Assembly: GCA_910574805.1 (NCBI GenBank)
Contig: CAJTCV010000002.1
Coordinates: forward strand, 248,001-312,000
Length of the DNA stretch: 64,000 bases
Source: Lachnospiraceae bacterium
Lineage (GTDB): Bacteria; Bacillota; Clostridia; Lachnospirales; Lachnospiraceae
Direction of reading: 5' to 3'
Shown here: piece after piece, positions 42,682 to 50,735 of the stretch
Numbering within the stretch: the stretch's first letter is position 1
How the letters are laid out: each line of letters begins with the position of its first letter
The notes under the pieces: model-generated
The model's input: the letters and a program-made list of their open reading frames with translations, nothing else
What the model was told of the DNA's origin: nothing
Databases searched by the model: none
Translations under genes and position numbers: made by a program

Positions 42682-43434
42682 ATGGTGATAGGAATCTGTG
42701 ATGATGAAAAATATATACGTTCCCATATACGGAGCATGATCGAACAGCAGGAGAGCGGATGCAGGATCGTGGAGTTTTCTTCCGGGAAGGAACTGCTCGC
42801 ATGGCTGGAAGATACAAAGGGGCACTCCATGGACCTTCTGTTTCTGGATATATCCATGGAGGATATGGACGGGATGACGGCGGCAAGACGCCTGCGCCTG
42901 CAGACAGACAGGAGGCAGGAGCCCGTCTGGGGGAGCCTGCCGCTTCTGATCTTTGTGACCGGATATGCAGAATATATGCCGGAGGCTTTTGGTGTCCATG
43001 CATTTCAGTATATGGTGAAGCCTGTGAAGGAGCAGGAATTTCAGAGGATCTTCGGTCAGGCGGTGAAGGAGTGCTGCCGGCTGAAGGCAGGAGCGCCGGA
43101 GAGTCCGCGGGAGCTTCTTCTGAAAAAAGGAAGTACCATGAGAAGCGTGCCGGTGGATGAGATCTGTTATCTGGAGGGGAACAACCGGAAGGTGATCGTC
43201 TGCCTGCTGAAGGAGAAGATTGCCTACTATGCCAGACTGGGCGATCTGGAACGGGAGCTGGGCCCTTCTTTTTTTCGGATCCACAGGGGGTATCTGATCC
43301 ATATGAAATATGTGGAGCGTTATGACAGAAAGCAGGTCATCATGAAAAACAAGGACTGTCTTCTGCTGTCCAGATATAAATATCAGGAATTTGTCCATGC
43401 ATATATGAACTATATCACAGGAGAAAGTATATGA
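42682..43434 (+). CDS. LytTR-family response regulator (AgrA/LytR type)
   Basis: A 250-residue regulator. The N-terminal receiver has DD at 7-8 and phosphate acceptor D56 in LLFLDISMEDMDG. The C-terminal LytTR DNA-binding domain (about 140-245) contains LLLKKGSTMRSVPVDEICYLEGNNRKVIV and FFRIHRGYLIHMKYVERY. The ATG at 42682 with AGGAG is preferred. It overlaps the kinase gene as ATGA. Such pairs usually sense peptides or regulate surface, bacteriocin or competence functions. Confidence 0.9.
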   Translation: MVIGICDDEKYIRSHIRSMIEQQESGCRIVEFSSGKELLAWLEDTKGHSMDLLFLDISMEDMDGMTAARRLRLQTDRRQEPVWGSLPLLIFVTGYAEYMPEAFGVHAFQYMVKPVKEQEFQRIFGQAVKECCRLKAGAPESPRELLLKKGSTMRSVPVDEICYLEGNNRKVIVCLLKEKIAYYARLGDLERELGPSFFRIHRGYLIHMKYVERYDRKQVIMKNKDCLLLSRYKYQEFVHAYMNYITGESI

Positions 43435-44852
43435 CTCTGGAAGCTTTTCGGGCGTTTACACAGGTGGTCGTCGGGTGCGAATATATGGTAAGACCTGTAT
43501 GCTTCCTGATCCTGTGGGATGTGTTCTGCCGGCCGGACAGGGACCGGGCGGATCTGGCGGCAGCGGGGCTTGTGCTGCTTCTGAATGCGGTGTGGTGGTT
43601 CGCGGAGCCGCCGCTGTCCTTCCGGGTGATGCTGGCGGCGCTGGTTCTGGGATACTGTCATGTGAGATACGGAAGATATTATGAAAGAGCCGCATTTCTG
43701 CTGCTGCTCTATCAGCATATATGGGAGCTGAGTCTTCTGCTTTCCGTCTGTGTCCAGGAGGGGCTGGACAGCGGACTGACCGACCGGGTGGCGGACCCGG
43801 AGCTCTTTTATCCGGGAATGGAAAAGATCATCTATTTGACCTTTTCCAGAAACCGGATTCTTTCCGGCGTGTTTTTTCTTGCTGCACTGCTGCTTCTCAG
43901 TATCCTGGTTGCCAGAGTGATCAGGCGGCCTTTTTTTCCGGACTGGCAGGATACCGTATTTCTGTCTGTCTTCAATGTGGTAGGCTGTCTGTTTATCCAG
44001 ATGATCCTGGAGATTACCAATGTCAAAGTGGAACAGGAGGTGTTCAGTCTCTTTACCCAGCGCAGGGACTGGCTTTTAAAAGCGCCGCTCATGGGACTTC
44101 TGCTGTATGCGGGAGAGCTTTCTGCCATCGGACTCTGGCAGAGGCTGAAGCTTCTCCAGGAAGAGCGCCAGCAGCATTTTGTCCGGGAGCAGCAGGCGGA
44201 AGCCATACAGAAGCGGCTCAGGGAGGCGGAGACCTTCTATGAAAATATCCGCAGGGTACGCCATGAGATGCGCAATCATATGGCAAATATCAGGGGACTG
44301 GCCGCCAGCAGGAGCTATGAAGAGATGGAGCGGTATATGGAGCGGCTGGACGAGACTATGAAAGCGGTGGGCGGGCCGTATCTGACCGGAAGCGCGGTGA
44401 TCGATGTGATTCTGAACGACCGGCATCGAAGAGCGACGGGATCCGGTATCTCTTTCCGGGCGGAATTTTCCTGGAAGGAAACAGACACGATCCCCGTGTT
44501 CGATGCAGGCATCATTCTGAGCAATCTTCTGGATAATGCACTGGAAGCCTGCGAGCGGCTGGAGGGCCGGGAACGGTATGTGAGGCTGTCTCTCTTAAGG
44601 AAAGAGCAGTTTCTTCTGATTCTGGTGGAGAACAGCTTTGACGGACAGGTGGTCCGGGAGAAGGGAAGCGGGCGGCTGAAGAGTTCCAGGCCGGCGGTTT
44701 CTGCAGGAGGAACGGGAGAGCATGGGATCGGGCTTGAGAATGTGAGAAGAATTGCGGAACGGTATCTGGGAGGGATGGAGATCCGGACGGAGGAAAAAGT
44801 GTTTCTTGTGACGGTGATGCTGCAGCAGGAAGAGCATGCACCTGTCTCTTGA
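43431..44852 (+). CDS. GHKL sensor histidine kinase (AgrC-like)
   Basis: A 473-residue kinase. The N-terminal half (to about 225) is a polytopic sensor with six or seven hydrophobic segments. A coiled coil (ERQQHFVREQQAEAIQKRL) leads to the phospho-acceptor helix RRVRHEMRNHMANIRGL (H278). The ATPase part has the N box SNLLDNALEACERL and the G box GIGLENVRRIAERYLGG. No agrB-type processing enzyme or agrD-like peptide gene is visible nearby, so the signal is unknown. It is co-transcribed with the LytTR regulator. Confidence 0.9.
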   Translation: MTLEAFRAFTQVVVGCEYMVRPVCFLILWDVFCRPDRDRADLAAAGLVLLLNAVWWFAEPPLSFRVMLAALVLGYCHVRYGRYYERAAFLLLLYQHIWELSLLLSVCVQEGLDSGLTDRVADPELFYPGMEKIIYLTFSRNRILSGVFFLAALLLLSILVARVIRRPFFPDWQDTVFLSVFNVVGCLFIQMILEITNVKVEQEVFSLFTQRRDWLLKAPLMGLLLYAGELSAIGLWQRLKLLQEERQQHFVREQQAEAIQKRLREAETFYENIRRVRHEMRNHMANIRGLAASRSYEEMERYMERLDETMKAVGGPYLTGSAVIDVILNDRHRRATGSGISFRAEFSWKETDTIPVFDAGIILSNLLDNALEACERLEGRERYVRLSLLRKEQFLLILVENSFDGQVVREKGSGRLKSSRPAVSAGGTGEHGIGLENVRRIAERYLGGMEIRTEEKVFLVTVMLQQEEHAPVS

Positions 44853-44877
44853 TGAATCGTCCGGGTTATGGTATCAT
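44849..44877 (+). promoter_or_regulatory. Promoter of the nitroreductase gene
   Basis: -35 TTGATG (44849-44854), 17-bp spacer, -10 TATCAT (44872-44877), placed right at the stop codon of the kinase gene. Confidence 0.55.
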
Positions 44878-44914
44878 TTTAGAAAAATGTGGATACAGGA
44901 GAGGGATGTGGATC

Positions 44915-45439
44915 ATGGAATTACTGGAGATCATGAAGAACCGGCGCAGCGTCAGGGCTTATACAGGAGAGACCGTGGCGGAGGAAACGCTTCTTAAGAT
45001 CCTGAAGGCGGGACTTTTGTCCGCGTCCGGCAGGGCAGTCCGTCCGTGGGAGCTGATTACCGTGCGGGATAAGGAGACGCTGAAGAAAATGGCAGGAAGC
45101 CGGGAAGCGGGTGCGAAGATGCTGGAGGAAGCAGACTGTGCAGTGGTGGTGCTGGGAGATGAGGAGAAGACGGATGTGTGGACGGAAGACTGCTCCATCG
45201 TTATGGCAAATATGCACCTGATGGCGGACAGCCTGGGAATCGGAAGCTGCTGGATCCAGGGCCGGCTCAGGAAAGCTTCCGACGGACGGACGACGGAGGA
45301 ATATCTGAGAGAGCTTCTGGGATATCCGGAGCATCTTAAGCTGGAGGCAGTTCTGTCCCTTGGCATGCCGAAGGATCATCCGAAGGCCCATACCGAAGAG
45401 GAGCTTTTGCTGGAGAAGATCCATCAGGAGCATTTCTGA
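44915..45439 (+). CDS. Nitroreductase-family protein
   Basis: A 174-residue FMN-dependent oxidoreductase fold. MELLEIMKNRRSVRAYTGETV is the FMN-phosphate region, followed by LLSASGRAVRPWELITVRDKETL and a central GIGSCWIQGRL segment. The ending (YPEHLKLEAVLSLGMPKDHPKAH) is typical. The ATG at 44915 is chosen over 44906 and 44849 because it best matches the family start. The substrate is unknown. Confidence 0.9.
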   Translation: MELLEIMKNRRSVRAYTGETVAEETLLKILKAGLLSASGRAVRPWELITVRDKETLKKMAGSREAGAKMLEEADCAVVVLGDEEKTDVWTEDCSIVMANMHLMADSLGIGSCWIQGRLRKASDGRTTEEYLRELLGYPEHLKLEAVLSLGMPKDHPKAHTEEELLLEKIHQEHF

Positions 45440-45533
45440 TCTCTGACGGGCAGGGAGAGCCTGCAGGGAAGACAGATATGAGATACAGGGAAGGACGGAT
45501 GCAAAGATCATGAGACGGGAGGATGATGGAGCG

Positions 45534-46556
45534 ATGACAGAGATTGCAGATCTGGTAGAGGAGATCTCAGCATTTGAGAAGGAGCTGGAACAGGTGCAGG
45601 AGCCGTCCGTACCTGCGGACCGGAAGGTATTTACCCTGCTTCTGAGCGGGATCTCCGCCTGTAGAAAGATACCGGGGATCGAAGAGCACATGGGTTATGA
45701 GAGGCCCTACCGCTGTCCGGATCAGGATGCGGCAGAACGGGCCGGAAAATATCTGAAGGACCGGTACGGGATCAGCGGGAAGGAGTCCCTGAAGGAAGCT
45801 ATGCTGCGGGAATTTTCTGACTGCGAGCAGTACGAGCAGTTCCGGACCTTCTGGATCGGCGCACCCATGTTCCGGATGGAGGAGATGCTCCCGGAGAACA
45901 GGGAGTGGTTTCAGGTGTCAAAGGATATGGCGGAGCAGTTCTGTCCGCTGGTCCGGGAGCGTGGATTTTACGCATGGGATATCAGTGAAAAGATCGGACT
46001 GTGCAGGAAGGCGGCGGCGTGCGGCCTTATTTCCGAGGAAGAATTTCAGGAGCTGACAGATCCGCCGGTGAGGATGGCGCAGGTGTTCTACCATTCCTTT
46101 CAGGAGTATGCTGTAAGCTGCCTGTGCGGAGCAGTGTATTTTATGCGCCGCCGGAAGGAAGAGCTTCCGCATTTTCTGAAGCTGAACATGGATCTGGTCC
46201 GTCAGCTCTTTGCGGACGGGATGGCGTGGCAGAAATATGCCTGGTACGTGCCGGAGTCCCGGGAATGGGCAGATCTGTTTGATACGAGCCAGGAATGCCT
46301 GATCACCAGGAAAGCGCTGGAGGAGGAGCGGATCGGCTATATGTACCGGCAGGAGCCGCAGGAAGAGCCGTCTGACTGCGGATGGCGTTTTATGACCGGA
46401 GATGAGACAGAAGCGTATGTGAGCACACCGGAAAATATTGTCATGTGTACCTACAGCGATGTGTGCAATCTGGATCCGTCGGTCCGGGCGTATTTCTATG
46501 CGGATTACGGCATGCAGTATGTGAAGACAGAGGAGGGCTGGGCGCAGGTCCGGTGA
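45534..46556 (+). CDS. DUF1266-DUF2185 two-domain protein
   Basis: A soluble protein of 340 residues. The central part (about 60-215) resembles DUF1266 (GFYAWDISEKIGLCRKAAACGLISEEEF). The C-terminal 70 residues resemble DUF2185 (GWRFMTGDETEAYVSTPENIVMCTYSDVCNLDPSVRAYF), a fold found in immunity proteins of polymorphic toxin systems. No toxin gene is nearby. The start is chosen for GGGAGG; an in-frame ATG at 45510 is possible. It ends 6 bp before vanR and may be co-transcribed with it. Confidence 0.72.
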   Translation: MTEIADLVEEISAFEKELEQVQEPSVPADRKVFTLLLSGISACRKIPGIEEHMGYERPYRCPDQDAAERAGKYLKDRYGISGKESLKEAMLREFSDCEQYEQFRTFWIGAPMFRMEEMLPENREWFQVSKDMAEQFCPLVRERGFYAWDISEKIGLCRKAAACGLISEEEFQELTDPPVRMAQVFYHSFQEYAVSCLCGAVYFMRRRKEELPHFLKLNMDLVRQLFADGMAWQKYAWYVPESREWADLFDTSQECLITRKALEEERIGYMYRQEPQEEPSDCGWRFMTGDETEAYVSTPENIVMCTYSDVCNLDPSVRAYFYADYGMQYVKTEEGWAQVR

Positions 46557-46562
46557 TGAGTC

Positions 46563-47261
46563 ATGGGAGAGAAGATCCTGGTGGTGGACGATGAGCGCGA
46601 GATCGCGGATCTGGTAGCCGTCTATCTGCAGAATGAAGACTATACGGTCTACCGGTACTATACGGCAGAGGAAGCGCTGGACTGTATCCGGCGGGAGGAA
46701 CTGGACCTGGCGGTTCTGGATGTGATGCTGCCGGGGATGAGCGGATTTGAGATCTGTCAGAAGATCCGGGAGCATTATAATTATCCGGTCATTATGCTGA
46801 CGGCAAAGGATGCGGAGGTGGATAAGATCACAGGCCTGACTTTGGGAGCGGATGATTATATCACCAAACCGTTCCGCCCGCTGGAGATGGTGGCGCGGGT
46901 AAAAGCTCAGCTGCGCAGATATAAGAGATACAATCCGGCGTCCGTCGGGGAGGAGGACGGGGTGCTCTGCCATGCCGGTCTGATGATCAATGTGACCAGT
47001 CATGAGTGTACGCTGAACGGGCAGAGACTGGAGCTGACGCCTACCGAATTCGAGATTCTGAAGATTCTCTGTCAGCGCAGGGGGCGCGTGGTCAGCTCGG
47101 AGGAGCTGTTCCATGAGATCTGGAAGGACGAGTATTACCAGAAGTCCAACAATACCATAACCGTCCACATCCGTCATCTCCGGGAGAAGCTGGGGGATAC
47201 GGCAGAGCGGCCGAAATACATCCATACCGTGTGGGGAGTGGGATACAAGATTGAAAATTAA
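46563..47261 (+). CDS. vanR: VanR-type OmpR-family response regulator
   Basis: A 232-residue regulator that closely follows the VanR of VanG-type clusters as I recall it (AEEALDCI, FEICQKIREHYNYPVIMLTAKD, ITGLTLGADDYITKPF, LTPTEFEILKILCQRRGRVVSSEELFHEIWK, YIHTVWGVGYKIE). Phosphate acceptor D53 and a C-terminal winged helix are present. With VanS it should activate the ligase and racemase genes downstream. It overlaps vanS by 11 bp. Confidence 0.88.
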   Translation: MGEKILVVDDEREIADLVAVYLQNEDYTVYRYYTAEEALDCIRREELDLAVLDVMLPGMSGFEICQKIREHYNYPVIMLTAKDAEVDKITGLTLGADDYITKPFRPLEMVARVKAQLRRYKRYNPASVGEEDGVLCHAGLMINVTSHECTLNGQRLELTPTEFEILKILCQRRGRVVSSEELFHEIWKDEYYQKSNNTITVHIRHLREKLGDTAERPKYIHTVWGVGYKIEN

Positions 47262-48429
47262 ATGGTTACGTTCCGGCTACGGGAAGCTGCAGAGAAAGAT
47301 TTTCCTCCAGATCCTGCTTATGATCCCCGGGGCATGGCTCCTGTTTTTCCTGGTGTACGGAGTGCTGGGCGGGAAGATTGCCAACGCATGCGTGAGACTT
47401 ATCCAGCTGTTCCTGTTTGTGGATTATGAGAAGGCGCTCTTTATCTACCAGTATTATATCCGCAATCACATGGAGATGTTTATAGAGATTTTTTTCGTGC
47501 TTTCCATTCTGCTGTTTTTCTATCTGTCCCTTGGCTGGTTCCTCCGTTATTTCAGACAGATCGACCGGGGAATGGATGATCTGCTCGCGGGAAAGGAGAT
47601 CCGAATGTCTCCGGAGATGGAGACCATGGAACGGAAGATGAATCAGGTCCGCGGCATCCTGGAAAGGCGGCAGATGGAGGCGAAGCTTGCGGAGAAGCGC
47701 AAGGATGAGATGGTCATGTATCTGGCCCATGATATCCGCACTCCGCTCACCTCGGTGATTGGCTATCTGAGTCTTCTGAACGAGGCCTGGGATATGCCGG
47801 AAGAGCAGAAGAGAAAGTATGTGAAGATCACTCTGGAGAAGGGATACCGTCTGGAGGAGCTGGTAAATGAGTTTTTTGAGATCACCCGGTACAACCTGCA
47901 GCAGACATCTCTGGAGACAGACGAGATCGATCTGTCCTATATGATGATACAGATGGCGGATGAATTTTATCCTGTTCTGTGGGAGAAAGGGAACACCGTG
48001 GAGCTTCAGATTCCGGAGGAACTCCGGGTGGAAGGCGATGGGGCGAAGCTGGCAAGAGTCTTTCAGAACATCCTGAAAAATGCGGCGGCATACAGCACTC
48101 CCGGGACGGTGATTACAGTAAGGGCGGAAAAAACAGAAGAGTGGGTGCAGATCTCTTTTGAGAACCGGGGAAGGACGATACCGGAGGAAAAGCTGAACGC
48201 CATCTTCGACCGGTTTTACCGTCTGGATGATGCCAGGGTCACGAAGACCGGCGGAGCGGGCCTTGGCCTTGCCATTGCAAAGGAGATTGTGAAGATCCAC
48301 GGAGGAAACATCCGGGCGGAGAGCGCAGAAGGAACGACTGTCTTCACGGTGGAGCTTCCCGTTCGCCTGACGGAAGGGATGGAATGCGCGGAGGATGAGC
48401 CGGACGCATCAAACGACGGCAAACTATAG
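47251..48429 (+). CDS. vanS: VanS-type sensor histidine kinase
   Basis: A 392-residue kinase from a TTG start inside vanR. Two transmembrane helices (about 18-39 and 74-96) flank a short outer loop of about 35 residues, the small sensor seen in VanG-type VanS. A HAMP-like linker, the H box MVMYLAHDIRTPLTSVIGYLSLL (H160), N box FQNILKNAAAYS and G box GGAGLGLAIAK follow. The stretch KRKYVKITLEKGYRLEELVNEFFEITRYNLQ matches known VanS sequence style. The trigger is presumably a glycopeptide or wall stress (inference). Confidence 0.87.
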   Translation: MKIKWLRSGYGKLQRKIFLQILLMIPGAWLLFFLVYGVLGGKIANACVRLIQLFLFVDYEKALFIYQYYIRNHMEMFIEIFFVLSILLFFYLSLGWFLRYFRQIDRGMDDLLAGKEIRMSPEMETMERKMNQVRGILERRQMEAKLAEKRKDEMVMYLAHDIRTPLTSVIGYLSLLNEAWDMPEEQKRKYVKITLEKGYRLEELVNEFFEITRYNLQQTSLETDEIDLSYMMIQMADEFYPVLWEKGNTVELQIPEELRVEGDGAKLARVFQNILKNAAAYSTPGTVITVRAEKTEEWVQISFENRGRTIPEEKLNAIFDRFYRLDDARVTKTGGAGLGLAIAKEIVKIHGGNIRAESAEGTTVFTVELPVRLTEGMECAEDEPDASNDGKL

Positions 48430-48445
48430 AAAAATTGCAGAAAGC

Positions 48446-48486
48446 CTTAAGATTTTCTTAGGAAACATCTAAGGGGTTATTAAAGT
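48446..48486 (+). promoter_or_regulatory. Putative VanR-dependent promoter of vanG
   Basis: Two direct 7-mers spaced 11 bp apart, CTTAAGA (48446) and CTTAGGA (48457), then an inverted TCTAAGG (48468), are typical of OmpR-family sites. The second copy overlaps a poor -35 (TTAGGA, 48458-48463), set 17 bp before a weak -10 TAAAGT (48481-48486). The weak core promoter with repeats over the -35 fits an activated promoter. Confidence 0.55.
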
Positions 48487-48492
48487 ATGAAC

Positions 48493-48533
48493 ACCTCCTG
48501 TCTGGTAAAATACAGCCAGAACAGGAGGTTTTT
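48493..48533 (+). other. Hairpin that holds the vanG Shine-Dalgarno sequence, followed by five T
   Basis: ACCTCCTGT (48493-48501) pairs with ACAGGAGGT (48521-48529), extended by CTGG/CCAG inside with a one-base bulge. The 3' arm contains the ribosome site AGGAGG (48523-48528), and five T follow (48529-48533). It can act as a terminator for read-through from vanS, as a translation block, or both. Transcripts from the putative promoter would begin almost at the 5' arm. Confidence 0.7.
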
Positions 48534-48536
48534 GTG

Positions 48537-49583
48537 ATGGAGAGAAAGAAAACAGCAGTACTGTTCGGCGGCTGTTCGCCGGAATATGAGGTATCCCTGC
48601 AGTCCGCTTACAGTGTAATCAGTCATATGGACAGGAAGAGATATGAAGTGCTGATGATCGGGCTTCAGAGGGATACGGGGCAGTGGCTCTGGTATCAGGG
48701 TGATCCGGACCGGATCGCGGGGGATAAATGGGACCGGGAGGAAGACTGTATGCCGGTGTATCTGCCGACGGATAAAAGGGTACAGGGATTTTATTATGAG
48801 AAGAACGGCAGCAGGTGCGTGCTCCATGTGGATCTGGTGTTGCCGGTTCTCCACGGGAAGAACGGAGAAGACGGGACGGTGCAGGGGGCTCTTGAACTGG
48901 CCGGAATCCCGCTGGCAGGCTGCGGTACCTTAAGCTCCGCACTCTGTATGGACAAGGAGCTGGCCCATCGGGTGGCACATGCCGCAGGGATTCCGGTGCC
49001 GGCGTCTGTGCTGGTCAGAAAGCCTTATGAGGTCGAAAAGGTGAAAAGAGACGGTGCGGCGCTCTCCTGGCCGCTCTTTGTCAAACCAGTCCGGGCGGGG
49101 TCGTCCTTCGGGATTACCATGGTCCGGAAGGAGGAGGAATTGATTCCGGCGCTGGAGCATGCTTTTCTGTATGACAACATGGTCGTCATGGAAGAGCGGA
49201 TTGCGGGGCGGGAAGTGGGCTGCGCCGTGATCGGCAGCTCTGACCTTCTGGTGGGCGAGGCAGATGAGATCGAGCTTTCTGACGGTTTCTTTGACTATAC
49301 GGAGAAATATACGCTGAAGACCTCCAGCATTCATGTGCCGGCGCGGGTGGACGCGGAGACGGCCGGGAGGATCAAAAGAACGGCACAGACCCTCTACAGG
49401 GCGCTTGGATGCAGCGGATTTGCCCGGGTAGACATGTTCCTGACGGATGATGGAAAGCTTTGTTTCAACGAGATCAACACGATCCCCGGATTCACGACAC
49501 ACAGCCGTTTTCCCAATATGATGAAGGCAGCAGGATATTCTTTTGAAGAGATTATAAGCCGGATTCTGGAGAGCGGATTATGA
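48537..49583 (+). CDS. vanG: VanG-type D-alanine--D-serine ligase (D-Ala-D-X ligase)
   Basis: A 348-residue ATP-grasp ligase. Long stretches follow VanG as I recall it: DLVLPVLHGKNGEDGT, GCGTLSSALCMDKELAH, PLFVKPVRAGSSFGIT, EIELSDGFFDYTEKYTLK and FNEINTIPGFTTHSRFP. VanG joins D-Ala to D-Ser, giving precursors with low vancomycin affinity. An ordinary Ddl cannot be excluded by eye, but the neighbours vanRS and vanT support VanG. The ATG at 48537 is preferred (8 nt from AGGAGG); a GTG at 48534 is possible. Confidence 0.88.
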   Translation: MERKKTAVLFGGCSPEYEVSLQSAYSVISHMDRKRYEVLMIGLQRDTGQWLWYQGDPDRIAGDKWDREEDCMPVYLPTDKRVQGFYYEKNGSRCVLHVDLVLPVLHGKNGEDGTVQGALELAGIPLAGCGTLSSALCMDKELAHRVAHAAGIPVPASVLVRKPYEVEKVKRDGAALSWPLFVKPVRAGSSFGITMVRKEEELIPALEHAFLYDNMVVMEERIAGREVGCAVIGSSDLLVGEADEIELSDGFFDYTEKYTLKTSSIHVPARVDAETAGRIKRTAQTLYRALGCSGFARVDMFLTDDGKLCFNEINTIPGFTTHSRFPNMMKAAGYSFEEIISRILESGL

Positions 49584-49601
49584 TGTGCAGGAGGCGCGGG
49601 T

Positions 49602-50723
49602 ATGTATGAGACAGGAAGAGCATGGGTAGAACTTAATATGGAGCATCTGCGTCATAATGTGCGGCTTTTTCAGAGGCTTCTGCCCGAGGGCTGTGTACTG
49701 ATGCCGGCTGTGAAGGCGAATGCCTATGGGCACGGTGCGGTGCCGGTGGCAGAAGAACTGCAGAAGCTGGGGATCTGTAATTACTGCGTGGCGTCTGCCG
49801 GGGAGGGCGCTACGCTTCGGCAGGCAGGAATCCGGGGACAGATCCTGGTTCTGGGCTATACGCATCCCCGGGATTTTGAACTCCTGCGGGCCTGCAGCCT
49901 CACACAGACTGTGGTGAATCATGATTACGGCAGGGAACTGGCGGCTTACGGAAAAGAGCTTCAGGTTCATGTGGGGATTGATACGGGGATGCACCGGCTG
50001 GGAGAGCCCTGGGATGAGCTGTCCAGAATCCGGAGGCTGTGGGAGTGCAGGAATCTGCGGATTACGGGCGTCTACTCCCATCTGTGCACCTCGGACGGAT
50101 CGTCGGAGGAGGACCGGGCATATGTGCGGCTGCAGGAACAGCGGTTTCAGGAAGTGATCCGGCGTCTGAGAGGGGAGGGAAAGGTATTTTCCGCACATCT
50201 GCAGGGAAGCTACGGAATTCTGAACGGAGAACGGCTGTCCGGGGAATATGAATATGCCAGGGCGGGGATCTCCCTGTACGGGGTGCTCAGCAGCCCTTCC
50301 GGCAGGCTGCAGGGGAGCTATGACCTGAGGCCGGTGGCGTCTTTGAAAGCCAGGCTTGCATGTGTGCGGGAGGTGGATAAGGGAGAGAAGGCCGGCTATG
50401 GACTCAGCTGGCAGGCCGGTTCCAGACGGCGGATTGCAGCGGTCTCCATCGGCTATGCAGACGGATTTCCCCGCGCCCTCTCCAACAGGGGCCATGCCCT
50501 GGTGCGGGGCCTGCGTGTGCCTGTGGTCGGGAGGGTCTGTATGGACCAGCTCCTTCTGGATGTGACGGAGGCCGAAGGAGTGCAGGCCGGCGATGAGGCA
50601 GTCCTGATCGGAAAGAGCAGGGATCAGGAGATCCGCGCGGAGGATCTGGCAGAGGAAGCAGGGACCATCTCCAATGAGATTCTCAGCCGGCTGGGTGACC
50701 GGCTGATCCGGGTGGCTGTCTGA
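49602..50723 (+). CDS. vanT: VanT-type serine/alanine racemase, catalytic domain only
   Basis: A 373-residue fold-type III PLP racemase. The PLP lysine is in MPAVKANAYGHG, the catalytic tyrosine probably in EKAGYGLSW, and GIDTGMHRLGEPW, GVYSHLCTSD and SIGYADGFPRAL are conserved. It would supply D-Ser (or D-Ala) to the ligase 18 bp upstream. VanT of enterococci has an N-terminal membrane domain that is missing here. A plain alanine racemase is the alternative, but ITGVYSHLCTSDGSSEED resembles VanT. Confidence 0.82.
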   Translation: MYETGRAWVELNMEHLRHNVRLFQRLLPEGCVLMPAVKANAYGHGAVPVAEELQKLGICNYCVASAGEGATLRQAGIRGQILVLGYTHPRDFELLRACSLTQTVVNHDYGRELAAYGKELQVHVGIDTGMHRLGEPWDELSRIRRLWECRNLRITGVYSHLCTSDGSSEEDRAYVRLQEQRFQEVIRRLRGEGKVFSAHLQGSYGILNGERLSGEYEYARAGISLYGVLSSPSGRLQGSYDLRPVASLKARLACVREVDKGEKAGYGLSWQAGSRRRIAAVSIGYADGFPRALSNRGHALVRGLRVPVVGRVCMDQLLLDVTEAEGVQAGDEAVLIGKSRDQEIRAEDLAEEAGTISNEILSRLGDRLIRVAV

Positions 50724-50735
50724 CGGGTGCGGGCG

